A DNA stretch of 64,000 nt, from positions 1 to 64,000 of the forward strand of contig CACXFV010000116.1 in the NCBI GenBank assembly GCA_902767015.1. Reading direction: 5' to 3'. The DNA is from an uncultured Lachnospiraceae bacterium. Lineage in GTDB: Bacteria; Bacillota; Clostridia; Lachnospirales; Lachnospiraceae. The notes under the pieces were generated by a model, which worked only from the letters and a program-made list of their open reading frames with translations, ran no database searches and was not told the origin of the DNA. Positions 9,030 through 17,752 of the stretch are shown piece by piece; the stretch's first letter is position 1; each line of letters begins with the position of its first letter. Made by a program: the position numbers and the translations under genes.

Positions 9030-9494
9030 ATGTATTATGACAATCATGGAGGTTATCATTACAGAGGAGAAGCTGACAGAGACAGATGTATGAATATAGA
9101 TCAGGGTCCCGCTCCATATACGGCAGATATATGGGAAATGGCGGTAAAGAATAATAATTTTCGTACAACCATATGGACGGGATGTCATTTGCAGATGACA
9201 TTGATGTCGATTCCTGTTTGTGGGGATGTGGGAACTGAGATTCATGAAGATACAGACCAGATGCTCAGAGTAGAACAGGGCAATGCGTTGGTTAAAATGA
9301 AGAGAAATGAAGATAGGTCTGAATATATGAAGAAGCTAAGTCAGGGGGATGGAATATTTGTTCCGGCAGGTACAAAACATAATATCATCAATATTGGGAA
9401 TATACCGCTGAAATTATCCTCAGTATATGCTCCGCCACATCATCCGAGAGGAACGATACACCATACAAAGGCTGATGCGGAGAATGAAATGTGA
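9030..9494 (+). CDS. Cupin-domain protein
   Basis: A small single-cupin protein. Motif 1 is seen as GTEIHEDTDQMLRVEQG and motif 2 as FVPAGTKHNIINIG, followed by a conserved tail APPHHPRGTIHHTK, a pattern typical of a widespread Firmicutes cupin family of unknown substrate. The metal site probably uses the His and Glu of motif 1 and the His of motif 2; the second His of the classic HxH is replaced by Asp. ATG 9030 (MYYDN) is preferred because ATG 9018 directly abuts the AAGGGAG ribosome binding site, although the longer form cannot be excluded. Possible roles are sugar or small-molecule binding or isomerisation. Confidence 0.75.
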   Translation: MYYDNHGGYHYRGEADRDRCMNIDQGPAPYTADIWEMAVKNNNFRTTIWTGCHLQMTLMSIPVCGDVGTEIHEDTDQMLRVEQGNALVKMKRNEDRSEYMKKLSQGDGIFVPAGTKHNIINIGNIPLKLSSVYAPPHHPRGTIHHTKADAENEM

Positions 9495-9562
9495 ATGGAA
9501 AAGTATTTTGCGAACGGTGCCACCGGACTTCTGTCATCTTTCTAAAATTCTGATATAAAAAA

Positions 9563-9591
9563 TTGCCATACAATTTATTTTGTGCTAATAT
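9563..9591 (+). promoter_or_regulatory. prfC promoter
   Basis: TTGCCA (9563-9568), 17-bp spacer, TAATAT (9586-9591). The predicted start near 9598 falls inside the 5' arm of the hairpin at 9594-9642. Confidence 0.5.
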
Positions 9592-9593
9592 AT

Positions 9594-9648
9594 ATTCATT
9601 GTGCAGTTAACCACAGTAAAGGAAGCAGACTGCACAATGAATTTTTTT
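9594..9648 (+). terminator. Perfect 14-bp hairpin plus T7 upstream of prfC
   Basis: Arms 9594-9607 and 9629-9642 are perfectly complementary and are followed by seven T residues (9642-9648), a classic intrinsic terminator. The 21-nt loop contains AAAGGAAG. It lies 100 bp after the cupin gene and 39 bp before prfC. If transcription starts near 9598, ten base pairs still form at the extreme 5' end of the prfC mRNA. Confidence 0.75.
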
Positions 9649-9686
9649 GAGTGAATAACATTGACATTTCAGGAGGATTTATAAAA

Positions 9687-11288
9687 ATGTCTGATTTAAG
9701 TACAGAAATTAAAAAAAGAAGAACTTTTGCCATTATATCCCATCCGGATGCAGGAAAGACCACTTTGACAGAAAAGTTTCTGTTATATGGAAAAGCGATT
9801 AATCTTGCCGGTTCAGTCAAGGGAAAGAAGACAGCAAAGCATGCCGTGTCAGACTGGATGGAGATTGAGAAGGAGAGAGGTATATCCGTTACATCTTCAG
9901 TCATGCAGTTTAACTATGACGGTTATTGTATCAATATTCTTGATACCCCGGGACATCAGGATTTCTCCGAGGATACCTACCGTACCCTGATGGCAGCAGA
10001 TTCAGCGGTGATGGTTATTGATGCCTCTAAGGGTGTGGAGAAGCAGACGATTAAGCTGTTCAAGGTATGTGTACTCAGACATATTCCGATTTTTACGTTT
10101 ATCAATAAGATGGACAGAGAAGCCAATGATCCATTTGATTTGCTGGATGATATTGAGAATGTTCTTGGAATTAACACCTGTCCGATTAACTGGCCGATTG
10201 GTTCCGGTAAAAGCTTTAAGGGAGTGTACGAGAGACAACAGAATTGTGTCACGACATTTAAGGCTGCCATGAACGGACAGAAGCAGGTGGAGACAAGCAG
10301 GATTGATTTTGATGAGGGTAATCGTGAGGAACTGGTGGAGCATATGGGATCTGATCTGTATGAAAAATTAAGTGAGGATTTAGAATTGCTTGATGGAGCA
10401 AGTTCTGATTTTGATATTGAGGAAGTCAGGGCAGGAAACCTGACACCTGTCTTCTTCGGTTCTGCACTGACGAATTTCGGGGTAGAGAATTTCTTACAGC
10501 ATTTCCTTACGATGACCACTTCGCCCCTTCCCAGAAAATCTAATATAGGAGAGATTGATCCGTTCCGGCCGGATTTTTCCGCATTTGTATTTAAGATTCA
10601 GGCGAATATGAATAAGGCTCACAGAGACAGAATTGCATTCATGCGGATTACCTCCGGAAAATTTGAGTCAGGTATGGAGGTCAATCATGTACAGGGGGGA
10701 AGAAAGGTTAAGCTTTCACAGCCACAGCAGATGATGGCGCAGGAGAGACACATCGTGGAAGAGGCCTATGCTGGGGATATCATAGGGGTGTTTGATCCGG
10801 GTATTTTTTCCATTGGTGACACGTTGTGCACCTCTAATGACAAGTTTGAATTTGAGGGAATCCCTACGTTTGCTCCGGAGCATTTTGCCAGGGTAAGGCA
10901 GGCGGACACCATGAAGCGAAAGCAGTTTGTCAAGGGAATTAATCAGATTGCACAGGAGGGTGCGATTCAGATATTTCAGGAGTTTAATACGGGAATGGAG
11001 GAAATCATCGTAGGCGTCGTTGGTGTCTTACAGTTTGATGTTCTGAAATACAGGCTTGAGAATGAGTATAATGTTGAAATCCGCTTAGATGCACTTCCTT
11101 ATGAGCACATCCGTTGGATTGAGAATAAAGAGGAAGTCAATGTGAATATGATTTCAGGCACATCGGACATGAAAAAGATAAAGGATTTGAAGGACAACCC
11201 GTTGTTATTATTTGTCAACTCGTGGAGTGTGGGGATGGTGCTTGAGAGGAATCCGGGTTTGAAACTGTCTGAATTTGGTAAAAACTAG
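9687..11288 (+). CDS. prfC: Peptide chain release factor 3 (RF3)
   Basis: A 533-aa translational GTPase. ATG 9687 is 8 nt after AGGAGG; in-frame upstream codons lack a site. The G1 loop is SHPDAGKTT (residues ~18-26). Next come the switch I region ERGISVTSS, G3 DTPGHQDFSEDTYR and G4 NKMDRE, and then the RF3-specific domains II and III (VQGGRKVKLSQPQQMMAQ). RF3 uses GTP to remove RF1/RF2 from the ribosome after peptide release. The length matches the family. The gene is monocistronic: a new promoter for the next transcript follows within 30 bp. Confidence 0.95.
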   Translation: MSDLSTEIKKRRTFAIISHPDAGKTTLTEKFLLYGKAINLAGSVKGKKTAKHAVSDWMEIEKERGISVTSSVMQFNYDGYCINILDTPGHQDFSEDTYRTLMAADSAVMVIDASKGVEKQTIKLFKVCVLRHIPIFTFINKMDREANDPFDLLDDIENVLGINTCPINWPIGSGKSFKGVYERQQNCVTTFKAAMNGQKQVETSRIDFDEGNREELVEHMGSDLYEKLSEDLELLDGASSDFDIEEVRAGNLTPVFFGSALTNFGVENFLQHFLTMTTSPLPRKSNIGEIDPFRPDFSAFVFKIQANMNKAHRDRIAFMRITSGKFESGMEVNHVQGGRKVKLSQPQQMMAQERHIVEEAYAGDIIGVFDPGIFSIGDTLCTSNDKFEFEGIPTFAPEHFARVRQADTMKRKQFVKGINQIAQEGAIQIFQEFNTGMEEIIVGVVGVLQFDVLKYRLENEYNVEIRLDALPYEHIRWIENKEEVNVNMISGTSDMKKIKDLKDNPLLLFVNSWSVGMVLERNPGLKLSEFGKN

Positions 11289-11312
11289 CTATTAAAAATT
11301 TAGAATTTTTTA

Positions 11313-11341
11313 TTGAAATTTATGATAAAATAGAGTATACT
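11313..11341 (+). promoter_or_regulatory. Promoter of the 6S-like RNA
   Basis: TTGAAA (11313-11318), 17-bp spacer, TATACT (11336-11341): close to the sigma-A consensus. Start expected near 11348. Confidence 0.65.
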
Positions 11342-11347
11342 TAGTGT

Positions 11348-11550
11348 AACGATTGAGATTCCTGATTCGGTGAGGAAGGAATTGAGATAAGCCTGGAATG
11401 TGCGACAACTCCTGTTTTTTTGAACCTACATTTTTGATTCGGGATTCCTATATCTTTAGTATGATGTGAGGCCTCCTTTGAGTGGAACACAGAGGACTGA
11501 ATGCGGTAACCCACCTAGCGCTGCTAGGACTCAGAATCGCAGGAACCGGC
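11348..11550 (+). ncRNA. ssrS: Probable 6S RNA
   Basis: This non-coding transcript begins right after a strong promoter. Its ends pair: 11357-11370 (GATTCCTGATTC core) with 11534-11547 (GAATCGCAGGAACC), closing a rod of about 200 nt. Inside lie segments I associate with clostridial 6S RNAs, such as TTTGAACCTACAT near 11420, and a CCTAGC/GCTAGG hairpin near 11513-11527. 6S RNA mimics an open promoter and binds sigma-A RNA polymerase in stationary phase. There is no credible ORF in the region. Assignment rests on size, rod shape and remembered sequence similarity; another structured small RNA is possible. Confidence 0.6.
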
Positions 11551-11565
11551 ATTTTGGGTATATAA

Positions 11566-11610
11566 GAGCAGAGCTGATTTGACAGTTGTTGAGTCAGCTC
11601 TGTTCTTTTT
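11566..11610 (+). terminator. Terminator of the 6S-like RNA
   Basis: A 12-bp stem (11566-11577 with 11594-11605), 16-nt loop and five T residues. It ends the small RNA transcript before the SpoIID-type gene. Confidence 0.75.
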
Positions 11611-11696
11611 AGTGAGAGCAGAGACAACCTGACTGGTATAATCATGGCAAGTCTTACATAAATTAGATTTAGGGTGTATAAAGAATGGAGATTATT

Positions 11697-14093
11697 ATGA
11701 CAAGATACAAGGTAAAACGATATGTTACAATTGCAGTGAGCCTGCTTTTTTTGTTTAGTCTGTTGTTTGTTTTTCTGCTTAAGGACACCGGGCATAAGAA
11801 GAAACCGCGAGCAGAAAGGGAATTAAAGCTCACGCTGGGAGAATGTATTTATTCCGTGAATGCGCTTCTGGGAGAAGATTTGACAGGGGAGCTTCCTTTC
11901 GCAATGGGGGATACACAAATCGTAGGGGAGGAGACAGAAAAATTGCCCGTCGGAGGCAGTACGGAGGGGAAGCAGGAGGCGCAGACGCAGGAGCAGCAGG
12001 AGAAGCGTCAAGTTTATGACAAGGAGTCTGTGATGAATGGAGAGGCGCTGGCATTCATCATTGGAAGATTGGGACTGGAAAGCAGTGCAAGAGAAGCGAT
12101 TGTAACAAAACATGCCTCTGACAGTGAAATTGACAGGGCAGAGTGGCTTGAGGTATTAAGGGAGATAGCAGCTTCATTTAATATGCAGGAGACTATACAG
12201 GAGACAACCATTCCCATTTTTGATGTGATGGAGGGGGAGAATATCCGGCCGGTAGTGACAGATGAAAAGGTATATACATATTTTGCAGGAGATAATTTTC
12301 TGAAAAGAGACTGTACAGCGGATGTCATGGTGAGAAATGAAAATATTATCTTTGCCGGTGATATTCATGCCGGATATGTCAAGTATGAAAATGTGCTGAT
12401 TGAAAAGACAGAGGGAGAAAGCATTACTGTCAGGCTGAATGGTGATCAGAGGATTTTCATCATTAAGGGATTGACACAAAAACTTGAAAATACCATGGCC
12501 GATATTGAAATGGAGCGTCAGGGAGAAGAGATGATGGTCACGACGCTTAAGTTAAAAAGGGAGAGTATATCAGGAAAGCTGCTTGCCGTATCGCCGGAGG
12601 GGGTCGAGCTGGAGGGCTTTGGAAAGATTAATTTTTCTGCGAAATGCAGGTATTATAGTGCCTATCAAAATTATGACAATGCCGACAGGGATATTTTAAT
12701 GGTGGGAAGTGAACAGTTGAGCTTTATTGTTGCAGATAAGCAAATTTGTGCCGTAGTCATAAAACAAGAGATGAATGTGGAAAACATCAGAGTATTATTA
12801 AAAAGCACAGGATACGAAAGTCTGTTTCATGAAAGTGCCTCCATTCAATGCCAGGGCAGTTATAAGCTGAGCTATTACACAAGAGATGATGCGGATAATA
12901 TTGTGGAAAATGTCTCAGAGCATGCAGCTTTAGAGACAGTTGAGGTGACACCGGAGGATGACAGATTGAAGGAGGGAAGAATCAGGATAACGCCTGTGGA
13001 TGAAAATACAAAGACGATTATCAATTCCCTGTCGAGAAACGGTTCTGCGCCAAAGTACCGTGGAACAATAGAAATTGCCTGTTATGAAGGGAAAATCGTC
13101 ATCATCAATGATGTGTCTTTAGAGGAGTATCTATATGCAGTGGTGCCGAGTGAAATGCCTTCCTCTTATGGGGTAGAGGCATTGAAGGTGCAGGCAGTCT
13201 GTGCCAGAAGTTATGCCGTCAGCCATCTGAACGATGGCAAATTAAGCCGGTATGGGGCGCAGATTGATGACAGCACAGATTATCAGGTGTATAACAATAC
13301 TGAGGAGACAGAAAATGCCATTGCAGCAGTGACGGATACGGCGGGACAGATATTAACCTGCGATGGGGAAGTGGCGAATACATATTTCTTTGCCACCTCA
13401 TGTGGAAGTACGACGGATGCTGCCATATGGGGCTCCGGAGATTTAAGCTATATTCACGGTAAGCTTTTGAACTCTGGAACAGAGAATATCAATCTTACTG
13501 ACAATGAACAGTTTAGGAAATTTATTACTTCGGATTTTGATTCCTTTGATCAGGGAACCGCGTGGTATCGGTGGAATATGACAATGTCATACGACAGGCT
13601 TTCAGCATGTATCAATGAACATCTTGAAGCAATGTGCAGAAATAATCCGGATAAAATTCTTTTAAGGCAAGGTGATGGCAGTTATATCAGTACACCGGTT
13701 GCCACTGTGGGAAATATAAAAAATATAACAGTGGAAAAAAGACTTACCGGCGGTGTCATTGATGAACTGGTGATTGAGGGAGATGCGGCGGTCATTAAGG
13801 TAATAAAGCAGTCTACGATAAGAAATCTGATTAATCCTTATGGTGTGGCGATTCATAAGAATGATGGAAGTGAGGTGTCTACTTTTTCGGCACTCCCAAG
13901 TGCTTTTTTCACTGTAGAAAAGACGGAGGGCGGAATGATATTTTATGGAGGTGGATTCGGTCACGGTGCAGGCATGAGCCAGACGGCGGTGAAGAATATG
14001 ATAGCGGAAAATATGAGTTATGAGGAAATACTGAAATTCTTTTATACGGGGGTAGAGATAGGGTACTCTGCAAGGCAGGCACATAAGGATTAA
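11697..14093 (+). CDS. SpoIID/LytB-domain protein
   Basis: ATG 11697 follows TGGAG by 6 nt. An N-terminal helix (~9-28, TIAVSLLFLFSLLFVFLL) anchors a long extracytoplasmic protein of 798 aa. The N-terminal ~430 residues are variable and strand-rich. Residues ~450-795 carry the SpoIID/LytB domain: VSLEEYLYAVVPSEMPSSYG, VQAVCARSYAVS, TYFFATSCGSTTDAAIWG and the C-terminal FGHGAGMSQTAVKNM. SpoIID is a lytic transglycosylase acting on denuded glycan during engulfment; LytB-type relatives modify amidase activity. At over twice the length of canonical SpoIID it is more likely a paralogue than the sporulation enzyme itself. Confidence 0.85.
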   Translation: MTRYKVKRYVTIAVSLLFLFSLLFVFLLKDTGHKKKPRAERELKLTLGECIYSVNALLGEDLTGELPFAMGDTQIVGEETEKLPVGGSTEGKQEAQTQEQQEKRQVYDKESVMNGEALAFIIGRLGLESSAREAIVTKHASDSEIDRAEWLEVLREIAASFNMQETIQETTIPIFDVMEGENIRPVVTDEKVYTYFAGDNFLKRDCTADVMVRNENIIFAGDIHAGYVKYENVLIEKTEGESITVRLNGDQRIFIIKGLTQKLENTMADIEMERQGEEMMVTTLKLKRESISGKLLAVSPEGVELEGFGKINFSAKCRYYSAYQNYDNADRDILMVGSEQLSFIVADKQICAVVIKQEMNVENIRVLLKSTGYESLFHESASIQCQGSYKLSYYTRDDADNIVENVSEHAALETVEVTPEDDRLKEGRIRITPVDENTKTIINSLSRNGSAPKYRGTIEIACYEGKIVIINDVSLEEYLYAVVPSEMPSSYGVEALKVQAVCARSYAVSHLNDGKLSRYGAQIDDSTDYQVYNNTEETENAIAAVTDTAGQILTCDGEVANTYFFATSCGSTTDAAIWGSGDLSYIHGKLLNSGTENINLTDNEQFRKFITSDFDSFDQGTAWYRWNMTMSYDRLSACINEHLEAMCRNNPDKILLRQGDGSYISTPVATVGNIKNITVEKRLTGGVIDELVIEGDAAVIKVIKQSTIRNLINPYGVAIHKNDGSEVSTFSALPSAFFTVEKTEGGMIFYGGGFGHGAGMSQTAVKNMIAENMSYEEILKFFYTGVEIGYSARQAHKD

Positions 14094-14126
14094 GGGATTA
14101 CCAAATCTGAACTGTTAAAAAAGTAA

Positions 14127-14156
14127 TTGACAACACACACATATTTATTATATAAT
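14127..14156 (+). promoter_or_regulatory. Strong promoter of the polyamine operon leader
   Basis: Perfect TTGACA (14127-14132) and perfect TATAAT (14151-14156) with an 18-bp spacer. The transcript should begin near 14163, some 390 nt before the speD start codon. Confidence 0.75.
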
Positions 14157-14162
14157 TCGACA

Positions 14163-14492
14163 TAGCGTAAGGAATTTATATTTTCCTGACTGTAATCGCA
14201 TGAGTTGGTCTTGCGGAAATTATTTTGAACAGTGATATGTAATTGTAGCTTCTTTTAGACAGTGGTGAATGTTTTGAATAGGAGCACCGGTGATGGGAGA
14301 TAGCTATGGTTATGACTGTATTGGGTTGGTGGCTTGATAACCAATTGTATAGTTCGTTGCATTAACTGCACACACTTGTGAAAATTAATAAGAGTAGTAA
14401 AAGTAATTTCTTGCTATATAGACTCTGAACGCTATATTGAATAAATAAAATGAAAGTTTCCATATATTTCAGATAAATAAAACAATTAGTAG
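14163..14492 (+). promoter_or_regulatory. Long structured leader of the polyamine operon, candidate attenuator
   Basis: No conventional gene fits here. Visible elements in order: a hairpin AGGAA/TTCCT near 14170-14188; a CGCA/TGCG hairpin near 14198-14216; a small ORF 14306-14365 with its own ribosome binding site; a hairpin within that ORF (ATTGGGTT 14319-14326 with AACCAAT 14339-14345); and ACACTTG at 14372-14378, complementary to CAAGTGT (14496-14502) in the 5' arm of the terminator just before speD. The terminator and an antiterminator could therefore be mutually exclusive. I recognise no known riboswitch class. Regulation by polyamines or S-adenosylmethionine is inference from the genes controlled. 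Confidence 0.5.
14306..14365 (+). CDS. Putative 19-aa leader peptide upstream of speD
   Basis: ATG 14306 lies 6 nt after GGGAG (14295-14299) and opens a 19-codon frame ending in TAA at 14363. The peptide is MVMTVLGWWLDNQLYSSLH, hydrophobic with a Trp-Trp pair. Its stop codon is 7 nt before the antiterminator candidate at 14372, so a ribosome held at the stop would cover that sequence. Too short for statistical coding evidence; expression is unproven. Confidence 0.4.
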   Translation: MVMTVLGWWLDNQLYSSLH

Positions 14493-14529
14493 AATCAAGT
14501 GTAAGTGAAGTGTGCACTTGATTTTTTAT
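14493..14529 (+). terminator. Intrinsic terminator just upstream of speD
   Basis: AATCAAGTG (14493-14501) pairs with CACTTGATT (14515-14523), loop 13 nt, followed by a T-run. It ends 25 bp before the speD start codon, between the operon's promoter and its first gene, so read-through must be controlled for the operon to be expressed. Confidence 0.75.
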
Positions 14530-14553
14530 TTCTATATATGAATGGAGAAAGAG

Positions 14554-15357
14554 ATGAACGATAAGTTAAAACTTTATGGATTTAATAATCTGACAAAATC
14601 TTTGAGCTTTAATATTTATGATGTGTGCTATGCGAAGACAGAGAGGGAACAGAAGGATTATATAGAGTATATTGATGAACAGTACAATTCAGACAGGCTT
14701 GTCAAAATTTTATGTAATATTACGGAAATTATCGGTGCCAGTGTACTTAACATTTCCAAGCAGGATTATGACCCACAGGGCGCCAGTGTTACGATTCTTA
14801 TGGCAGAGGAAAGTATGCTGAAGGCGCGAAGCGGTGATCTGAGTAATGAGATTCTTAACAGGGAAGAGGTGACTGTTGCACATCTTGACAAGAGCCATGT
14901 GACGGTTCACACGTATCCGGAATATCATCCTGAGACATGCATCGCTACCTTCAGGGTGGATATTGATGTGGCTACCTGCGGAGAGATTACGCCGCTGCTT
15001 GCCCTCGAATATCTGATTGGAAATTTTGATTCTGATATTATTACAATGGATTACAAGGTCAGAGGCTTTACAAGAGATATGAACGGCAAAAAGCTTTTTA
15101 TTGACCATGACATTAAGTCAATTCAGGATTATATATCGAACGAGACATTACAGAGATATGATGCGATGGATGTGAACGTGTATCAATCTAATATTTTTCA
15201 TACAAAGATGCTGATAAAAGAGATAGATTTGCAGAATTATCTGTTTAACGCGGATGTGTATGAGCTGCCGCCAAAAGTAAGACTGGAGATTACCAACAGT
15301 CTTCGGCGGGAAATGATTGAGATTTTTAGTGGAAGCAATATATATCAGGAACGATAA
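14554..15357 (+). CDS. speD: S-adenosylmethionine decarboxylase proenzyme
   Basis: ATG 14554 is 6 nt after GGAG and is preferred over ATG 14542, which overlaps the site. The 267-aa length fits the E. coli-type (class 1A) AdoMet decarboxylase. The self-cleavage site is clear: [14 protein letters not shown], with Lys113-Ser114, where Ser becomes the catalytic pyruvoyl group. The enzyme makes decarboxylated AdoMet, the aminopropyl donor used by SpeE, encoded two genes on. It is the first gene of a six-gene polyamine operon and lies directly behind a leader with a terminator. Confidence 0.93.
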   Translation: MNDKLKLYGFNNLTKSLSFNIYDVCYAKTEREQKDYIEYIDEQYNSDRLVKILCNITEIIGASVLNISKQDYDPQGASVTILMAEESMLKARSGDLSNEILNREEVTVAHLDKSHVTVHTYPEYHPETCIATFRVDIDVATCGEITPLLALEYLIGNFDSDIITMDYKVRGFTRDMNGKKLFIDHDIKSIQDYISNETLQRYDAMDVNVYQSNIFHTKMLIKEIDLQNYLFNADVYELPPKVRLEITNSLRREMIEIFSGSNIYQER

Positions 15358-15425
15358 ATGTCCTGTGCGAAACAAACAACAATGAATTATTTGCTGCATC
15401 AGACAGGAAGGGGATGGGATGAAAA

Positions 15426-16877
15426 TTGGAGCTTAATCAGACGGAAATGCCGGTATATGAGGCATTACAGCAGATGAAAAGAGAAAGAATCGTTCCTTTT
15501 GATGTACCGGGACACAAGCATGGAAAGGCAAATTTGGAACTTACAGAGTTTCTGGGAGAAAAATGTATGTCCGTAGATGTTAATTCCATGAAGCCACTGG
15601 ATAATCTCTGCCATCCGATATCGGTTATCAAGAGGGCACAGCAGTTAGCGGCAGATGCGTTTAAGGCGGCAAATGCATTCTTTATGGTAGGAGGAACTAC
15701 TTCTGCGGTACAGACGATGATACTTGCCACCTGTAAAGAGGGGGACAAAATCATTATGCCGAGAAATGTGCATAGGAGTGCCATCAATGCGCTGATTCTT
15801 AGCGGTGCCATTCCGGTTTATGTTAATCCTGATTCCGATAAAAGGTTGGGAATTTCCCTTGGAATGTCTGTCAGTGAGGTGGAGAAAGCGATAGAGGAGA
15901 ATCCTGATGCAAAAGCAGTGATGGTGAATAATCCCACCTATTATGGGATATGTTCTGATATAAGGAGCATCACACAGCTTGCACACCGGCATGGAATGAA
16001 GCTGTTAGCAGACGAGGCACACGGAACCCATTTTTATTTTGATGAAGAGCTTCCGATGGCAGCGATGGAGGCAGGTGCGGATTTTGCCTCTGTGAGTATG
16101 CATAAATCGGGAGGCAGCCTGACACAGAGTTCTATTCTTCTGACAGGTCAAGGTGTTAATCCTGACTATGTAAGACAGATTATTAACCTGACGCAGACTA
16201 CCAGCGGAAGTTATCTGTTACTGTCCAGCCTTGATATGTCAAGAAAGAATCTGGCACTGAACGGCAGAGAGATATTTGAGAGGGTAAGAGCACTTGCCAA
16301 ATATGCGAGAGACGAAATTAACAGCATTGGTGATTATTATGCCTATTGTCGTGAAATTATCAACCATGATTCCATCTATGATTTTGATGTGACAAAGTTA
16401 TCAGTCAATACATTTGATGTAGGATTGGCGGGAATAGAGGTATATGATTTGCTCAGAGATGAGTATGATATTCAGATTGAGTTTGGAGATATAGGAAATA
16501 TTCTTGCCTATATCTCTGTTGGTGACCGGGAGCGTGAGATTGAACGTCTGGCGAGTGCGTTGGCAGAGATCAGGCGACGCTTTAAAAAGGATAAAAAAGG
16601 GATGTTTGATCATGAGTATATCAATCCGAAAGTAGTTATGTCGCCTAAGAATGCATTTTTTAATGATAAGCGTCAGGTTGAACTGAATGAGGCAAAGGGA
16701 TGTGTATGTGGTGAATTTGTCATGTGTTATCCCCCGGGGATTCCTATTTTGGCACCGGGTGAGATTATCACACAGGAAATTCTCGACTATATCCGTTATG
16801 CGAAGGAAAAGGGCTGCTTTATGACAGGAACAGAGGATATTGAGATTAAGAAAATTAATATTGTAACAGGACAATAG
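15426..16877 (+). CDS. speA: PLP-dependent Orn/Lys/Arg decarboxylase, probably arginine decarboxylase
   Basis: A TTG start: an in-frame TGA at 15420-15422 rules out any earlier start, and GGAAGGGG lies 12 nt upstream. The 483-aa protein has the small aspartate-aminotransferase-fold decarboxylase layout: substrate/PLP loop FDVPGHKHG, GGTTSAVQ, DEAHGTHFYF and PLP-lysine Lys227 in SMHKSGGSL, followed by a C-terminal domain (CYPPGIPIL). Members decarboxylate arginine, lysine or ornithine. The agmatinase gene in the same operon makes arginine the most likely substrate (arginine to agmatine to putrescine). Confidence 0.88.
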   Translation: MELNQTEMPVYEALQQMKRERIVPFDVPGHKHGKANLELTEFLGEKCMSVDVNSMKPLDNLCHPISVIKRAQQLAADAFKAANAFFMVGGTTSAVQTMILATCKEGDKIIMPRNVHRSAINALILSGAIPVYVNPDSDKRLGISLGMSVSEVEKAIEENPDAKAVMVNNPTYYGICSDIRSITQLAHRHGMKLLADEAHGTHFYFDEELPMAAMEAGADFASVSMHKSGGSLTQSSILLTGQGVNPDYVRQIINLTQTTSGSYLLLSSLDMSRKNLALNGREIFERVRALAKYARDEINSIGDYYAYCREIINHDSIYDFDVTKLSVNTFDVGLAGIEVYDLLRDEYDIQIEFGDIGNILAYISVGDREREIERLASALAEIRRRFKKDKKGMFDHEYINPKVVMSPKNAFFNDKRQVELNEAKGCVCGEFVMCYPPGIPILAPGEIITQEILDYIRYAKEKGCFMTGTEDIEIKKINIVTGQ

Positions 16878-16900
16878 CAGTAAGAAAGGACAGACATACG

Positions 16901-17752
16901 ATGGAATTGTGGTTTACTGAGCGTCATACCTCAGATGTAAAGTTTTCGATTAAGGTTGACAAACAGTTGTTTAGTGCGCAGAGCGATTTTCAGAGGATTG
17001 ACGTGTTTGACTCAAAGGAATTTGGCAGATTTTTAACACTTGACGGCTACATGATGCTTACGGAGAGAGATGAGTTTATCTATCATGAGATGATAGTGCA
17101 TGTGCCGATGGCGGTACACCAATCTGTAAAAAATGTGCTGGTCATTGGCGCAGGAGATGGTGGTGTGATTAGAGAACTTACAAAATATCCTGCCATTGAA
17201 AATATTGATATGGTTGAAATCGATGAACTGGTGGTGGAGGTGTGTAAAAAGTATCTTCCTCTTACTTCCTGCAGGCTTGATGATGAGCGGGTCAATATCA
17301 TCTATCAGGATGGTCTGAAATATGTGAGAACGAGAGAAAATGAATATGATTTAATCATTGTAGATTCTACAGACCCCTTCGGACCGGGAGAAGGATTGTT
17401 TACCAAAGAATTTTATGGCAATTGTTATAAAGCACTGAAAGAGGACGGTATCATTGTCAATCAGCATGAGAGTCCTTTTTATCAGGAGGATGCCCTTGCC
17501 ATGCAGAGAGCGCATAAGCGCATAGTGGAAAGCTTTGGTATCAGCAAGGTATATCAGGCTCATATTCCGACCTATCCTTCAGGACACTGGCTATTTGGTT
17601 TTTCTTCTAAAAAGTATCATCCGACGAAGGATTTTGATGCGGCTGCATGGAATATGCTCGGCATCAAGACAAAATATTATAATACCAGACTACATGTGGG
17701 CGCTTTTGCCTTACCGAGTTATGTGGAGGAATTACTGAGAGATGTGGAATAA
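16901..17752 (+). CDS. speE: Spermidine synthase-family aminopropyltransferase
   Basis: A 283-aa Rossmann-fold aminopropyltransferase. It shows the nucleoside-binding glycine motif GAGDGG (~83-88), the acidic residue after MVEID and the catalytic DSTDP motif (~156). It transfers an aminopropyl group from decarboxylated AdoMet, made by SpeD, to putrescine. Agmatine as acceptor, giving N1-aminopropylagmatine that SpeB would then hydrolyse, is a real alternative because the agmatinase gene directly overlaps its 3' end. Confidence 0.9.
   Translation: MELWFTERHTSDVKFSIKVDKQLFSAQSDFQRIDVFDSKEFGRFLTLDGYMMLTERDEFIYHEMIVHVPMAVHQSVKNVLVIGAGDGGVIRELTKYPAIENIDMVEIDELVVEVCKKYLPLTSCRLDDERVNIIYQDGLKYVRTRENEYDLIIVDSTDPFGPGEGLFTKEFYGNCYKALKEDGIIVNQHESPFYQEDALAMQRAHKRIVESFGISKVYQAHIPTYPSGHWLFGFSSKKYHPTKDFDAAAWNMLGIKTKYYNTRLHVGAFALPSYVEELLRDVE

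Noticed and set aside
14163..14492. tmRNA or RNase P RNA in the speD leader
   Set aside because: Size is similar, but neither the tRNA-like ends of tmRNA nor the conserved RNase P GAGGAAAGTCC-type core is present.
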